Notes: generated by a model from the letters alone, not told the origin. 64,000 nucleotides of DNA from Odiellus spinosus (GCA_963920705.1 OY987226.1:4590501-4654500); one strand, 5' to 3'. Positions 48,925-63,900 are shown, counted from the stretch's first letter. Made by a program: numbers and translations.

Positions 48925-51900
48925 CTAATATAAAGGAAGGGTTACAAAAACCAAAATTTTAACATATAGCAAACCCGCTATAAGTATCTTACAAAGTAAC
49001 TGGGAAATTTAAAAGTAAAATTGTAAAAATCTTGTATAATAAAACTAACTTTTTTTAACTAATTTTAGGTCCCAAAACCTTTTCACTTGGTTTTTGTACT
49101 TTTTAAGCGTCACATATATATTAACAAGATGGCCAAGCCCATGAAATAACTACACCTCTCTCGTTCAAGTTTAAATAAGACGCTTTGGATTAGATTGAGC
49201 TGGCTCAACCGACATTCAATGATTATATAAATAAATTAAAAATCTCTTGAATGGACTTACATTGGCGTTGCCGAGGTTCTTTGAAGGGTGGTTTTTCGGG
49301 TCCAGGTTTCGCTCCCAAGGGAGTACCAGCCGCGTCTATGGGAATTCTGAGAGGAGTGATATCGTACGCGTTCATGTCGTCTTCGCCACCACCTTCGTCG
49401 TCGTAGCTGATAATGTTTTCTCGAACGTCATCATCTACGTCTCCGTGTCCGTATTTCTGGTCTGGGCGACGGTTGCGCGTATACGCCACAATCACCAACA
49501 CCAAGACTTGAAAAGAAACGGGACAAAAATCGCGTCCATTAGAGATAACCTTTAACCTTAAGAAAACTTAAATTTAACGAGAAAACAATATGTTCTCGGA
49601 AGTAAATAATTATCCAAGAAAGAAGTGTTCCAGCAAAATTTTCGGAATGATTTAAAATTTCTTAAATCTAGCTGTCCCTACGGTGTGTAAGTGAACCATG
49701 ATTGGTCATTGTAATCCAAGATTTTTGATGACGGTACAGCAAAAGAAAATGATATAACTTCTTTATAAGATAATTACTATACACTTTTCATATAGTTATT
49801 ACAGAAATACTATTTGTTAAATCAAGCAACAATAGACAAATAATTGTAGAATGCGTGTAACAAGAATCTGACCAACTTTCCCAGTATTTTCTTCCTTTCG
49901 TACTGTATGGGTCTTTTTCCATACAGTGCGAAATAATTCTCCTTGTTTTGGAGTCGTTCTGAACGATAATAGTAGTAATTCAGAAATGAGTGAATGACAA
50001 GGCTCCCAAAAACAGAGGTCAAAATAAGCAACCCTTGTAATTTAATAATTTGGCTGCGATTTGAATTATCGTGGCGCAAATTTATCAATCTTTTCAGTAG
50101 TTGGTCAGACTCTTGTTTATAATAACTGTCTACAGCGTCTCCCCTTTATCTCCTTTTGGTAGTATTACCTAGCAGTCCGTCACCATGCTATGTTAGTTAA
50201 TAATACTAACAATACCTTTAAATCATGCTGGTTAGTTCCCAAAATTATTGCAGTTAAATATACCAAAAGCCATTAAAAATGGATTTAGCATATGTTATAT
50301 AAATTCTTACTTAAAACTGCAATAATGCAAGCTATAATAATGAGCAAGGCGTCAGTGCTCAAATTAACGGAGGCCTTATGGTAAATGCCACCGATATTTT
50401 CGTTGCTACAAGTGCAATTATTGCAGACGAAACCGTCTTGGCAGTGGCATTGGTAACCCAATCCGTGCATCAGGTTAACGCACTTGGCACCGTCACCACA
50501 ATGCAAGCTCAAACATTCGTCGTCATCGTCGCATCTCAGACGATCTTCCGAAGGAGCGAATCCCATTGGACAGCTACGGTTGTGACAATCGCATATACGC
50601 GTGTGTGGTGAGAGTGTCGCGTAGAGTAGGTTTGTATGAACACAAAAGTAAAACGAAAAACAAAAAGAAAACAAAAAAACAAAATAATTTTAGCGATGGC
50701 GACTGCCCAAATAATTTTTAAGTGATTTCGGAATTTGGTTAGAAACGTTTTCGCCGAGCCTTTAGCTTAAACAAAGTACATCCTAAGTCGCCACCGCCGT
50801 CCGCCCAGAAGACATCAAACTAATACGGTAGCGTTTAAACTTACTGAGTATATTAAGGAGGCAGACTAAAATGGCGGCGAGTGCGGCCATGCTAAGACGC
50901 ATAACCTTCAGTTGCGGTAGAGCTCCACAATTCTCTCCGCTATAACCGTCGGGACACTTGCAAAAGTATCCCTCTCCGTTATCACGATTGACGCAAGTAC
51001 CGCCATTTAGGCAGGGCTCGCTCAAACACTCGTTCGCGTCAGTGCAATTCTTGCCGTCGTCCGTTACGGCAAAACCAGGCTGACACCTGATAGTTCGAGT
51101 TAGAAAGAATTCAAGCGAGCCAATAGGAAAAAACCATAGCGAGGAACAATGCAAGGTTAGGGAATGATAAAAAAAGAGAGTTTAGTTCAGATGCTAAAAC
51201 CAACACCAAAAGTTATTAGATTTACAGTACTAAAAGTATTTGAAAAAAAGAGTTTTATTTGCGAAACAACTAGAAGTGTAAAATAAATCTCACTAATGGA
51301 TTCCTTTCGTTATAAGCTTTCAAACGAATACAAATAATCTATATTTTTAACTAAGTGTAAAATTTGTAAACTGATTGTGTAAATCTGGAGGCAACCTGAA
51401 GTGTAAAATAAGACTCACTAGTGAATTCCTTTCAATATAAGCTTTCAAACGAGTACAAACAATCTATATTTTGAACGAAATGTAAAATTTGAAAACTTAT
51501 TGTGTAAATTTACACTTCACATGTGTAAATGTGAGTAACATGATAGTGTGAGTAATGAAACGAAAGCGCTTAAGCTAACTATTATAATGCAATAACTAGT
51601 TCCATTGTTAGAAACGTTTGTTAGACAATTAGACCAAAATAGATTAAAAATCCAATACTTTTCGTAGGGTTTCAAGAATGGTTATTTAAAATCCAACCAT
51701 TTGAAATAGAAGTTATATAGAGGTAATTAACCAGACTAAATCGCGACGCGATAAAATGTCGGCTAGCAGAGATCCCACTTGTAAAACCTAATTTCTAGTC
51801 AAATTAATGGATAATTATCTATTAAAAAAAATCTGTTAAATTAAAACTACGAAATTCTAGCCTATAAATTTACGGCTTAATTGAGCTAAGTTTTAAAAGT

Positions 51901-54900
51901 TAGCCTTTTGTTCCCGGGGAAAATTATATTAGAAGAATTAAAAAAAGAAAATTGGGATATTTCCGAATCATTTAAATTGAAGAAAGAATTTCTACGAGAT
52001 TGTTCCCAACTTAAGTTTTCTTTTTTCTTTTTTTTTTTATATAAATATAAAAACCCGAGAACATTTAACGAAACGAGCGTAGAATTAAGTACGGTCTAGC
52101 GATAATACAAAAGAAAAGAAATTTTTCCCCTAAGTGGCAAGAAACCCATTAAAAGCAAACGAAGCAAGATTTCGGTGAAAGAAGTCCATCTATCAAGTTT
52201 AACCTCGCGATAAAACCAGGACGTTTCTCAGTTACGAGGAAAAATCCATTAAGGATATATTCTTTAATTCGATAATTTAAGCTTATACGACTGACAATAA
52301 TAGGGTTAAATAAGTGTTAACACCATTGATTTCCATTTATCGCGATCTCTCGAACGAGTACAAACAAGCCATGATTCGAAAATTACAGTTATTAGACACA
52401 ATTTACACTTGGAAAGAAATGTAGTGTAATTAAAGTGTTAGAGTTGTTAGCCAAAATAAATAAAACAAACATTCTACCGTAGAAAACACCTTCTTAAAGA
52501 TACGTGATATAACCAGCCAATAAAAATCGTTTTCGATTTGGTAATATTTCCCCGGGAATAACTCAAGCGTGAAGGCGCACGAGAAAAACTTATCTCTCTT
52601 CTCTCCGCGCCCGCAGACACGAACTATTTGGAAAAGCGTCTAGATACGTTTTTACTCCGTGTGAATAGGCGGGGGGGGGGGGGAGAAGAAAATCTTTCAA
52701 AACAGAGGCCGTTCCTCTTTGTAGTTAAAAAATCCGCCCTTTTAAAATACACATAGCCTAGTTTTGACTGTACAGTTAATGACCAACGTTGTCTGCTAAG
52801 CAAGAAAAGACTAAAACCAGGGACGGAAATAAGCACAAGTCACTGGTCATTTGTCCAATAAATTTTCCAAATGTCCGATAACTTTTTATTTTTAAGAAGG
52901 GGTCACTGGACAAATGTCCGATAAAAAAAAAGTACTTTTTAATACAGGAAATGTAGCATTGTCCGGTAATTTTGTTAAATGTCCGATAACTTTTGGATTT
53001 TAAAGGGGGGTTACTGGACATTTGTCCAATAAGAAAAATTTCTTATTTCCGTCCCTGTTTAAAACGAGCTCTACAAAAAGCAAACAGTACCTGTAAATAA
53101 ATAGGTAAATTCTCACAAGGGGCTTAAGTTCATCTCATTCTCATATATATGAATAGTAGATCAGGTATATTTTATTTTGAATATCTAAATTCAAAATACC
53201 AATTAACTGGGGAAAAAAAATCATTTTAAAGCTTCAAATTTAAAAGAAACACGAAAAATCTCTTTAAGAAAGCCAATTTCTCCAACTTATTTTTTTTAAC
53301 TTGTCTTTACGTTGAAACAACTATGTATATAATGACTTTTTTTAAATATATTAGATTTGTAAACCGTTAATAGCATCTGGCTTTACCCCCGTTTGAAAAA
53401 ATGTTTTACAGAAAGAATTCTTGAAAAAAAAAAAAGGTGGGCAACGAACGAGATGGGGTTTGAGAAAACTAATTTACGATTGGCGAATATTTTAATGGAT
53501 TTTTCCTCGGGTTTGGTTTCGCTACGTTTTATTACTATCGGATTAGACACACGGTAAAACCCAAGAGAAAGAAAGAAAAAAAACTCAGAAAAAAAACTGG
53601 CAAGGCTTAGGAAAAGTTTCAACTCTGGTTAAAACAACTAGTAAAGACATAAAAAGAAATAGTTTCGGATATTTCGATCAAATTTAAATTGTCTCAAACT
53701 ATCAAGAACTGCATATTAAAAAGTTATCAATTATTGAAAGCCACATTCGGGTGAGAAACAAATTTGGCGATGTTCTTGACAGTTCTTGATAATTAAAGAA
53801 ATTAAAAATGTCGGTGAAACTATTCCTTTGAGTGGTATAAAGAAATAACAGTGTGTTAGTACGATTGCGATGGTGTCCGTCAGAATTCTAAATCGTTCTT
53901 TTAATTTTTAACTACGCGGTTATCAGTTAAATTGTAAACCAGCTGTAATTAAGGCTCGGTGATATACGGTAACTATAATTAATAGGCTTAAAAACATTTG
54001 AAGAACTTAATGATAATATAAGATCTGACCTGCAGTCGTGAATCATCCACAAGTCAACGCAAATGAATGGTGGTCGACATACAATGCCATGACACGGGTT
54101 ATTGGACGGACAACCGTCAATGAGATTATGCCATTCAAGAACCACGGCATTCTCGGAGCCATTCTCCATTGGTAAGTATTTCTGATCCAATCGGATGTCG
54201 TTCATGCAACCTGCGTCATACAAATATACATAATTTAAAATATTTTAAATATAATTAATATCGTAATTCTAAATATAGAAATCCCCCATTTGAAATTGAC
54301 TAAACATAGAAATCCCGAATTTAAAATTGATTCTAAACATAGAAATCTCTAATATGAAATTATAATCTTGTTAAAAACATTAATATATTTCAATGACCAG
54401 CACGCGAATATAAATAGGAGGAAGTTCCCATATAGGGGCAATCTTACTAATGTATTTTCTACCTGGCCCCTGTAGAAATGTTCTCTCCTTCGTGCTCTGT
54501 CGTTTCGAGAGAAGCTAGCTATAGGGACTGAGGTATTTTTCGGAAGTAAGCTAATTTCTGACTATAATAATTTCCCCTTAATGAATAAATTAAATTTTCA
54601 CAAAACCTTTCACATAGGTCCTTACTAAGAAATATAATATGCGTTTCCAGGGGTATATGTCAGTCTGAATAAATGCTTAGAAGTCAATTTCAAATCGAAA
54701 CTGTTTGGCGCTATACAGTCTCCTTTTAAAATACAAAATTTGGGTTCATAGGTTCACTTTTTTTGCCCGACTTTTATCAGCCCTTTTTGGCTTTTCGTTT
54801 TTATTTTCCCGACTTATTCCTGATAAAATTTATCCAATTTTTCTTTAACCTAACCATTCTTATGTATTTTCAAATATCTCTCTTTCCCCCCATGGCATTT

Positions 54901-57900
54901 CGGAAACATTTCCTGATTTTACAACTACATTTCGAACAAACTTTTATATTTTTAAACTCCAAGATAATATAAGCGACAATCTAACTGGGAGTTTAAAACA
55001 CTGGAGTATCATTTCCAATAGACAGTTCTAAAAAATAAAATTGATAAACAGAGACTAAAAATAAAAAAATTGGAGGGATTTTGAGAGTTTTGTAGGTCGG
55101 AAATCCAAACGGATTTTTCGCAAAAACTTTTTCACTCCTTTTTTATCCTACAGGAAGGCTAAATTTTTTTTTCTTATTCTAGCAATACAAGAGAGTCCCG
55201 TCTCGATATAGTCAATTCTAGTCTGAAATGACATATTTATTAACGTTACGGCGGAGTTATACGTAATGTTAAACTTGGTAGATAAAGACTATTTTTGTTT
55301 GTTTTCGAACTCAAAAACGAGTACATAGTTGAGAGCTATTTATTCTGACTCTGTTCTAATGGATTTTGCTGATATTCAACAAGACAAATGTTCAGAACCG
55401 GAGCTTGCTAGCCCTACCACCCACACTCTTTTCCTTACAAGGACAAAGGCTCAAGAATACAAAAAAATATATTTTTTGGCAGGCCCGGGTACATACGCGA
55501 GAAAAAACTAGGTCCATGAACAAGAAGTCCCCGTAACTGATGGACCAGAAATGATTTTTTTTTTTTTTTTTTTTTTTTTTGGTTTAACAGTTGGAGGGAA
55601 TTGAGTTTTATCTTTTTAGGGTTTTGGGTTGTTAGCCTTGCAAATAGTAAAGAGGTTAAGACCAAATAATGGTCAATATAAATCAGAAATAATCACGATT
55701 TAGATTTTTTACGGTAATTTGAGCGATTAAAACCATATTTTAAAGGTAATGTGAAAAGGAAGAATATTTTTTATCCGTTCTTTTATGGAAAAAAAGACAT
55801 GATTTTAGCTACGTTCATACTAGGCCTTGGAATCGATTTGATTCTCTCGAAACTGCTTCGGGAACCAGTTTCATACCGATTCGGTTTCAACAACTGATAG
55901 ATGAAGCTACAATAAATCGATTTATGAAGATAATGCGTGAACACGTGACGCTTAAAACGATTCCAGGCGATTTGATTATCGGTTTGATTTTACAGTTTCA
56001 AACCGATTAATAAATTCTAGTGTGAACGTAGCTATAGACATGGAAATATTATACCCGGGCAGCCAAATTTGCATAAACATAACTTGAAGAAAACTTCATC
56101 TATAGTTAGATCCCAGTATAAATTATTTTATATGGTTGCTTCAAATCGATGTAGAGGTCGTTATTATAACCAACGAATTCGTGGATAATCAGTTAAAGTT
56201 TTACAAATATATATTTAAAAATTTGATTTTATCAATATAAGGTCTCTATTATGGATATTCGAAAAGCAGACATAGAAGTTGACAATTCCTAGCCCTATTT
56301 TAACTCTAACCTTTTTCTAAACAGCCTTTGAATACCGAAATGGCCTAATTTTTCAAAGGTTTCTTATATTACATATTTAGAATTCAACGTTTCAAAGAAA
56401 ACTGAAAACCCTTGGCCTGAAAAACATTATCAGACACCCGCTTTAAAAGATTCATGAACCTATCGATTGAAATAACGAAAAAAAAGGCCTATGGAATAAA
56501 TAGTATAACAAAAATAAGTCAAAATGATGATAAAGAGCCTTAAGGCATAAGGCGAGGCTAGAAAAAAACCTTAAACCGCAGTGTCTCTTATTTCGTCATA
56601 TTTCAAGATACTCCCCTTTAGTTTTTTCTTAAAGGAAAAGTCTCAGTAAAAATATCTTAGGTTATATCATAAACCTATTAATTCACCCGTAAGTTACAAA
56701 CGATGGTCGTTTTAAAATTAAGCTAATGACTGGCCAATCTCTCGACTCAAATCCATCTAGGTAGCTTGAAACTCTCCCAATGCATGCTAAGACATCCCGT
56801 TTCCTGTCAAGAGGAATGAAGTTGGGTAGGGAGAATTAACTAGGTTTTGTCCGCGAGGTGGCGTAGGGCTTCAAGTTTCTATCTCTCCCTTCTGTTAGCG
56901 GAAGGCGGGGCCAAGTTGACGGAGCCTGAATACGAAGGGCTCTATGGGGAACTCAAACTTACGTGTGAAGAATTAATAGGCTTATGGTTATATTAATTTA
57001 TAAAGATATATAACAAAACCGGGCATTGATATTTTTTAAGTGAATTTTAAAGATTATTAAAATTCTTATTTTTAACCGATTTGGATGAACTCTGTCCCAT
57101 ATTTAAATTTCACTAGTATCTATTGTTAGTCAAATGTGATTTTACCTTAAGATTATCTCTTTAACCCCAAAAAAGGTTTTAACAGGGGGGGGGGGGGATA
57201 ACGTAGATACCTTAATTCCCAGAGTCAAATAACTGACAGATGATATACTATCTCTAACGCAGGAAAATTCGTCCAAGCTTTGTTTAGCAAAAACAAAGGT
57301 TATCAGAGAATTCAATAATTAAGATTAAAATAAACAAAAATTAAGTTAGGAATATCTGCTCATGCAAACCTAGATAAATCTATTGAAATTATCAGAAAAT
57401 TCAATTATTTCGGAATAAATTAAGCAGACATAAGTTTGAAATACAAAACTAGACTGAAAAGTGAGCCTCTCACAATTTCTTACGAAATTTTTAAAAAGGT
57501 ATATTATAATTTTAAACCCCTGGGTTGAAGTGGTTTTACGAAACTTCAAAATTAAAACATAGCTTGATACTGAAACTTAACGATAATTTGGATTTGAAGG
57601 ACAGAAATATACAATTTCACGTGCCAGTAGGTTCAATTTAGGACTATGAACAATGGACACATCTTAATAGATAAATATGAATAAAAAACCTGGCGTTCAT
57701 AAGCGTCCTCTAACGGCAAACAGTGCAGGCAAAAGTAGTCTAGTATTCCCTTTAACCAAAAGCCCACTTGCTAGTTTCGAAGATAAAGAAACGACAGAGC
57801 TTACCTTCTTGGAAATCATTGTCAACGACCGTCATTCCTGGTCCGACATACTGAACATCGCCACCGGCTATGACGTTTTGCTTTTCAATGTCCATCAATT

Positions 57901-60900
57901 GGTGCAGTCCTTCAAAATCTAGCAATTCGTTGTACCGTCGTCCTCCGCCGCCATCCAAAGATATGCTAGCGGTGCTGCCGTATCGAAGTACCAGAACATT
58001 GTGCCAATGGCCATCGCTAACTTGTACGGCTGGCAGCCACAATTCGCGTTCATCTGACGTGTGTTTATGGTTCAGATTGAAACGGAAACGTAATTTCTTA
58101 TCTCGGATCTAAGGAGTATAGAATGTTTTGCAAGAATGGTTTGAGATGGGGGTTTTAATCTATACAAAAATCCGACTTTCCCCTGACCTTTTGACCGATT
58201 CTTTAAATTCTCCGACTTTCCCCTGACCTTTTGACCAAGTCTTTAAATTCCCTGACTTTCCCCTGACCTTTCTGTCTAATTTTTAAAATTTTCTGAATTT
58301 CTTAAATTCATTTAAACATTAAAATCGAGCCTAACAATTCTGCAAAATATTTTAAATATATTTTAATTTTTTTTTTTTTTTGTGATTGAAGTTTTCGTAG
58401 ATAAATTAAGCCTTCCCTTTTTAACTAATAGTTTTGTTATAAAATCATTATAAAAATGAAAACTAGCCTCTAGAATGCAATATTCTCGTCCATGTTTACT
58501 AGTTGCTCTGAAGAGCTCTCCGTGTTTTTGCCTGGTTCGGAACATGAGCTGAATTTCAGTCTTGAAGGCACTCGGGTCAAAAGACAGCGCATATTTGATG
58601 TAACTTTTCTGAAGGAACTTTTTGGATTTGGTTTCTATTTTGAAACAAAATGAAAAATAAACGATGAACAATGTTTATTAAGACTAATATTTAAGATCTG
58701 TAAAGTTGCTGTTCGTAAAAGGTGGAAAAATTGGAATATGAAAATACCTTTGTCGCACGTTGATCCGTACCATCCGGGTTCGCACACGCATTTGGCTGAG
58801 TCGTAAGTACCAATGCATTTGCCGTGTTCGCAGAAGCTTCCTAAGTTATTAGCGTTACACTGGTCTTCAGCCGGAGTACAACCGGGTCTACTGTGTTCGA
58901 AACTTCCAGGAGAACCCATATCATACATCTGTTAATCACAAAAAAAATAGGCATTGGAAAATGCAACTAACATATATATATATACAAAAGTTTATCACTT
59001 TATTTTTTAAATATGGGAAGTTTTTTACTAGTTATAAAACCATTACTATACCTCGCTATTATGAATGAAATTCTTGATGCAACCTTCGAATCCTTCACGA
59101 GTATGTTTATGTTGCCAATCGTAGCTGACTAATTTGTGATGGACGCCACCCATTTGCAGCGGAGTGTTAACATTGAGGAACTCATTGAAAGGTGGAATAC
59201 TAGCTCGCCCTTCGCAAAAAGTGCGGTCGAATTTTGGAGTGTCTGAGTCTTCCGGTTTGGCTTGATCGCAGCTATCTACAGTCATTCTTACATTCTGAAA
59301 CGAAAGAAAATAACACAATGGGTATTGAGTAGTTCGAAGAATCCAGAATCAAATCATTTTAGGACATAAAAAATTTATTCTTTGCGGATATTTTTCAAAG
59401 TACTGACCTCTCTATCCCAAAAGATATCGACTTGATGCCATTTTCCATCGTGCAAAGGCTTCGGAACCGAGACTCTAACTTCGGCTGTTCCGGAACCGAA
59501 ATCAATAAGCAATCGAGGAGTTCCGCTCTCCAATTCCAAGGAGATGAAATCTTGAACCACTTCTTCCGAAGGTTCGGGATTGGTAATGGGTCCGTTGTAA
59601 AACAAAAGACCATTGGGCTTTTTTGTCATAAATTCCATGCTCAAATGAGAGTTTTCGCATTGTTGCAACGGAGGGAACCAAGCCCAGCCGTTACCGTTGA
59701 ATGTACGCGATCTTTCTTGGCATTGAGGACCATCTACGCCATTACGACATTCACAACTGCATCGAGGGAGAAAAAGAAAAACATAACTTTTACTAAGAAA
59801 ATTTCACAAATTCAGTTTAGTTTTCTATTGGGACGGTTCATTAACTTCTTAATCCTATGGTCAAGTAAGTATTTATGTTTGTTGCAAGTGTCTGGGTGTT
59901 GAGGATAAAACGGTCAAAAATTATGGTCAGATCTTACGAGATTTGTCTGATTTGGTAGTGATTTCACTCATTAAGGCGATTTAAGCGATTAGGTGTTTTG
60001 TATAGGATTTTTGAGTGATTTGACTGGTTAGGGCGATTTGAGTGATTAGCAGCTATGTAATTATTTTACAGTGATTTATGATTTAGATAATTTTTGACTG
60101 ATTAGAATAATTTCAACGATTTAAGTGATTTTCCTGATTTGCTTACATATATGTTACATAATCTAGTGAAATTTGGTACTAAAAATTAAAGTTTATTAAT
60201 TATTACATGCTTTAATAAAAAAAAAACTTACGTTATGCCTGACGCAGTGTCGACGCAACGCCCATTGTTATGGCAAGGAGATGGTTTCTTGCGACAAGTT
60301 TCAGGCTCTGAAAAGTCACGAGCTCCGCAAATACATTTGGGATCGACCCAAGTATTGACGCCAACAAAGGCAGTTCGGTTAGCGTTGACCACGATTGGTT
60401 GACGATCAACCATCAGGACATTGGTGCAACTCGTTTCGCAGTGCAAATTCTCAAATAGACACTCATCAATTCCCACCATCGTGATATTAATTTTGACATG
60501 CTCTTGTATCTGAAATTAAATACAGATTTGCAATGCCGAAAATTTACAATATTATGGTCATAGTTGTAAGACTATCTAACATTGGTTAAATTATCGAAAT
60601 TAATAGAAATATTCATAGTATGATGAAGATACAATAAATATACCAATTAGATGTATTAGTATCAATATAGAAGGGGATAAACTCTCCTTTGAAGATTATT
60701 ACACAGCTTCAATCGAAAATATTTCAGAACATACAGTGGGAACCTTTTTTTTCGGAGTGCTCATTAATAAAACTCAATTCATTAGAGTCTTTAATTTCGT
60801 TGCAAAACTTGGGGAGAAGAACAAAATATCGAAGACCACTGGTTTCACAAAGAAAAATCAATATCTCAATATTTAAGATGACGTTTGTTGTTATAATCTC

Positions 60901-63900
60901 ACTTTCCTGTCACCTTTATTTCAATTAGATAAATAATTAAGCTTAAATATGTCATTTTAAAGTGATACTAAGCTTGACACAATCCAAATATTAATACGAA
61001 TTGAACCTGAAAGGACATCCATTCCTGAACGAAATAAATTTATTTCTAAAATAAACACATTTAATAACTGCACAAAACAGATGATCTTTCCAATTTACGC
61101 TAATTATTCAATTAAATGTATTTTCCATCGGTACCAGCTAGCTAAAGCTAATAAGGGTAAGGGACCAATGAGCGATAAGAAGAAATCTCCATGAGACTTC
61201 CAATAACATTCGATGATTGGTCTCTGACTCTTATAAGCGAAGAATTCAGGTTCTATTAAATGCAGCTAAGCCTATTTTCCGGATAAGATTTAAATTTATT
61301 TATAGTTGAATATTAGTTTGAGAAACATTTTACAAGTGGATTAGGCCTATTTAAACGATAACAAACCGAAAAAAAAAACTTTTTTAGTTGCATTCTCCCT
61401 TTAGCGAAGTTTGCAATATTTTAAATATAATAGAAACTCTACGGTTTTATGTTTTGATCCATGTCTTTCATGATAAGTTACCCTTTAAAATCTCTCCGAA
61501 AGCTCTCCAAAAAATTAGAACTCGTACAATAATATTTGACCTCTGGGTTAATTAAGTTTCTATCAAAGTTGAGTCTTTCTTATTGGAAATAAAATTGGAT
61601 TCGCGACCAAGTAATGTTGATAACTTCGAACTTGTTTGTATTTGGTAACTTTGTCCTACTATCAGAGATATAGCGAATGATAGTGCAAAATTGATTATAC
61701 CATCAAGAACGTGTCATTAATAAAACATTAATAAGAGTTTGGGCCAAAACTTACGTATTCCCTGTTGAGAGCGACGATACCGTTAAGCATGCTAGCCTTG
61801 TAGTAAGGCGAACCGTGAGCCGAAAATCGGACATCAGTGACTGGTGGACGTTTCTCCTTCTCAATGACGCTAAACACGTCGACATTTTCCAGACGAGTTT
61901 GGGTCAAATTAGCGATGACCTCCTTGAACTTTTGATACTTGCTTTTCTCTTGACGACGTTCTTTCCAGTTCCAGACTCGAATGAAATCTTCGGCAGAAAG
62001 ACCTTCGAAGAGGGGAACATAAAAAAAAAATTAAGATTGAAAACCTAGGAGGCTATATATCTAAAAAAAATGAAAACTTTTATATGTAGGAAAGGGGCCA
62101 CTGAGTTTTACGACTTCGAAAAGGGATAAAAAGTTAAAGCGTCATGGTATAGGAGGAATGGTACTTAATGATTACGAGCTCTCAATTTTCGGTTAAAATC
62201 AATCGAAAGTTATAAAAAATCGCGAGTTATTACTGAAGGGAAAAATCGATATAATCAGAAGTACATAAAAAAACCAAGCATTTCGTTGAAACAGAGTTTC
62301 GTTATGGATATCTTACCATAAGTCTATAATTAATATATTTGTAAGTAAGTTCTACACATTCTCGTTATGCAAAACGAACGGGAGACATCAGTTTCTTTGA
62401 TGACTAAAGATTAATTAGTAGTGCTCGGGATTGGATAACCATAATCTTGATATATTTTTTTCATATATTCTATTTTCTAATTGTTTAATTAGAATATGAA
62501 ATATGAAATTTGTAAATTCAGATAATAGTTGAACTGATCTATATTTATTGTCAAGTTACTCGAATTAAAATGAATAACATTGGATAAGAAAATTCGCATT
62601 TCTTAGAATTGTGTAAAATAAAAGAAACTAAAACTAAAAATAAATTGTCAAAAGTTAAACTTAAAACTTAACCTGTCTAGACGTATTTTTATAAACATAT
62701 TTATACAATAGCATTATATAAACACCTTTGCAGAGGTAAACATTTGAAGCCCGGGTACTATTTCAATTATTTTTGAGAATAATAATATTACTAGGTTAAT
62801 ATCTTAGTAATAATAAAAAGATTGGCACGATAAAACAACCAAGAGTGCAAGAGTTTTTTTAAATAAGACTGAAGGAAATCGAGTCTAATATGCGATAACT
62901 TAATTTATGTTATTTAGTAACAAAGTATTTAAACTTTTTAAATGCCTTTAAACTAAGTTATATTAGATTTCGAACTTGCATAATTTTGAATACTGTCGGA
63001 GAGGAGATACTAGCCAATCAAATCTCGTCTTTTTATTACAATATTATATATACAAGGGACAAGCCCCCAAAAGATAGCGCCACATTTCCCATACAAATCT
63101 ATATCAATTCGAGCAAAATTTTTTTCAGAACAGGGACGGAAGTAAGAAATTTTTCTTATTGGACAAATGTCCAGTGACCCCCTCTTAAAAATAAAAATTT
63201 ATCGGACAATGACCAGTGACTTGTGCTTATTTCCGTCCCTGTTTCAGAACCCCGTTGGAGACTGTTGCGCCATCTAACCAAACACGTCATAAGATTATCC
63301 CAAAGAAAATCTCTAATTGGCTGGTATCTCCTTTTCTACAAGATGGTGGACGATTTAAATAAGTCGGGGGTAAACTATTGACTTTAAACCAAGATTACAC
63401 ATTTACCCATTAATACACATGATTAACATGTGATTAATAGCTTCCCTTGAGATTTCAACTACGTAAATAAACAAATATAACTGACCTGAAATCCTGATAG
63501 ATCCGGAATTGTAGATAGCTTCTTCCGGAATCTCTTTAACAACGACGGTCACGTTGGCGGGAACCTCTTGAGTATGAACCCGATCGTAGACCAAGAACCT
63601 CAAGAAATAAGTGCCGGCGCTTGTCACGTTCTTCATCGTGATCATGCCAGTTTCTTTGTTCAAATCAAAATTAGGGTGAACAGTATGCGACTCCCAGAAG
63701 AAGGTTTTATCGGGTAAATCCCAATCGTCTAAATCCTCAACGTGCACGCGACCAATCGGTGTTGGTGGCGTGTCGCCCTTAAAGTTGTAGACGAAGATAT
63801 GCTTGCTACCAGGGTGCATACGGTTGTCGTTAATGTCGCCGATGATGACAGTTAGGGTCGAAGTACCAGTCATGGCCGGGTTGCCACTGTCTTTAATAAC

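Larger units (their letters stand above)
51087..54029 (-). other. CadN intron upstream of the alternative exon pair
   Basis: 2.9 kb, AT-rich. It contains a 125-bp imperfect tandem duplication (about 51273-51520), a G13 tract at 52671-52683 and a MITE at 52818-53057. No further exon recognised. Confidence 0.7.

Noticed and set aside
49902-49928. Hairpin ACTGTATGG/CCATACAGT as a microRNA precursor
   Set aside because: The stem is only about 10 bp, far too short for a microRNA precursor.
48619-50611. Plus-strand frames at 48619-48928, 49247-49555 and 50378-50611
   Set aside because: Antisense shadows of CadN exons, whose minus-strand frame is conserved cadherin sequence with matching splice sites.
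58463-58467. Alternative GT donor five bases beyond the proposed GC donor in CadN
   Set aside because: Using it would shift the frame into the next exon and insert extra residues in a conserved laminin G strand.
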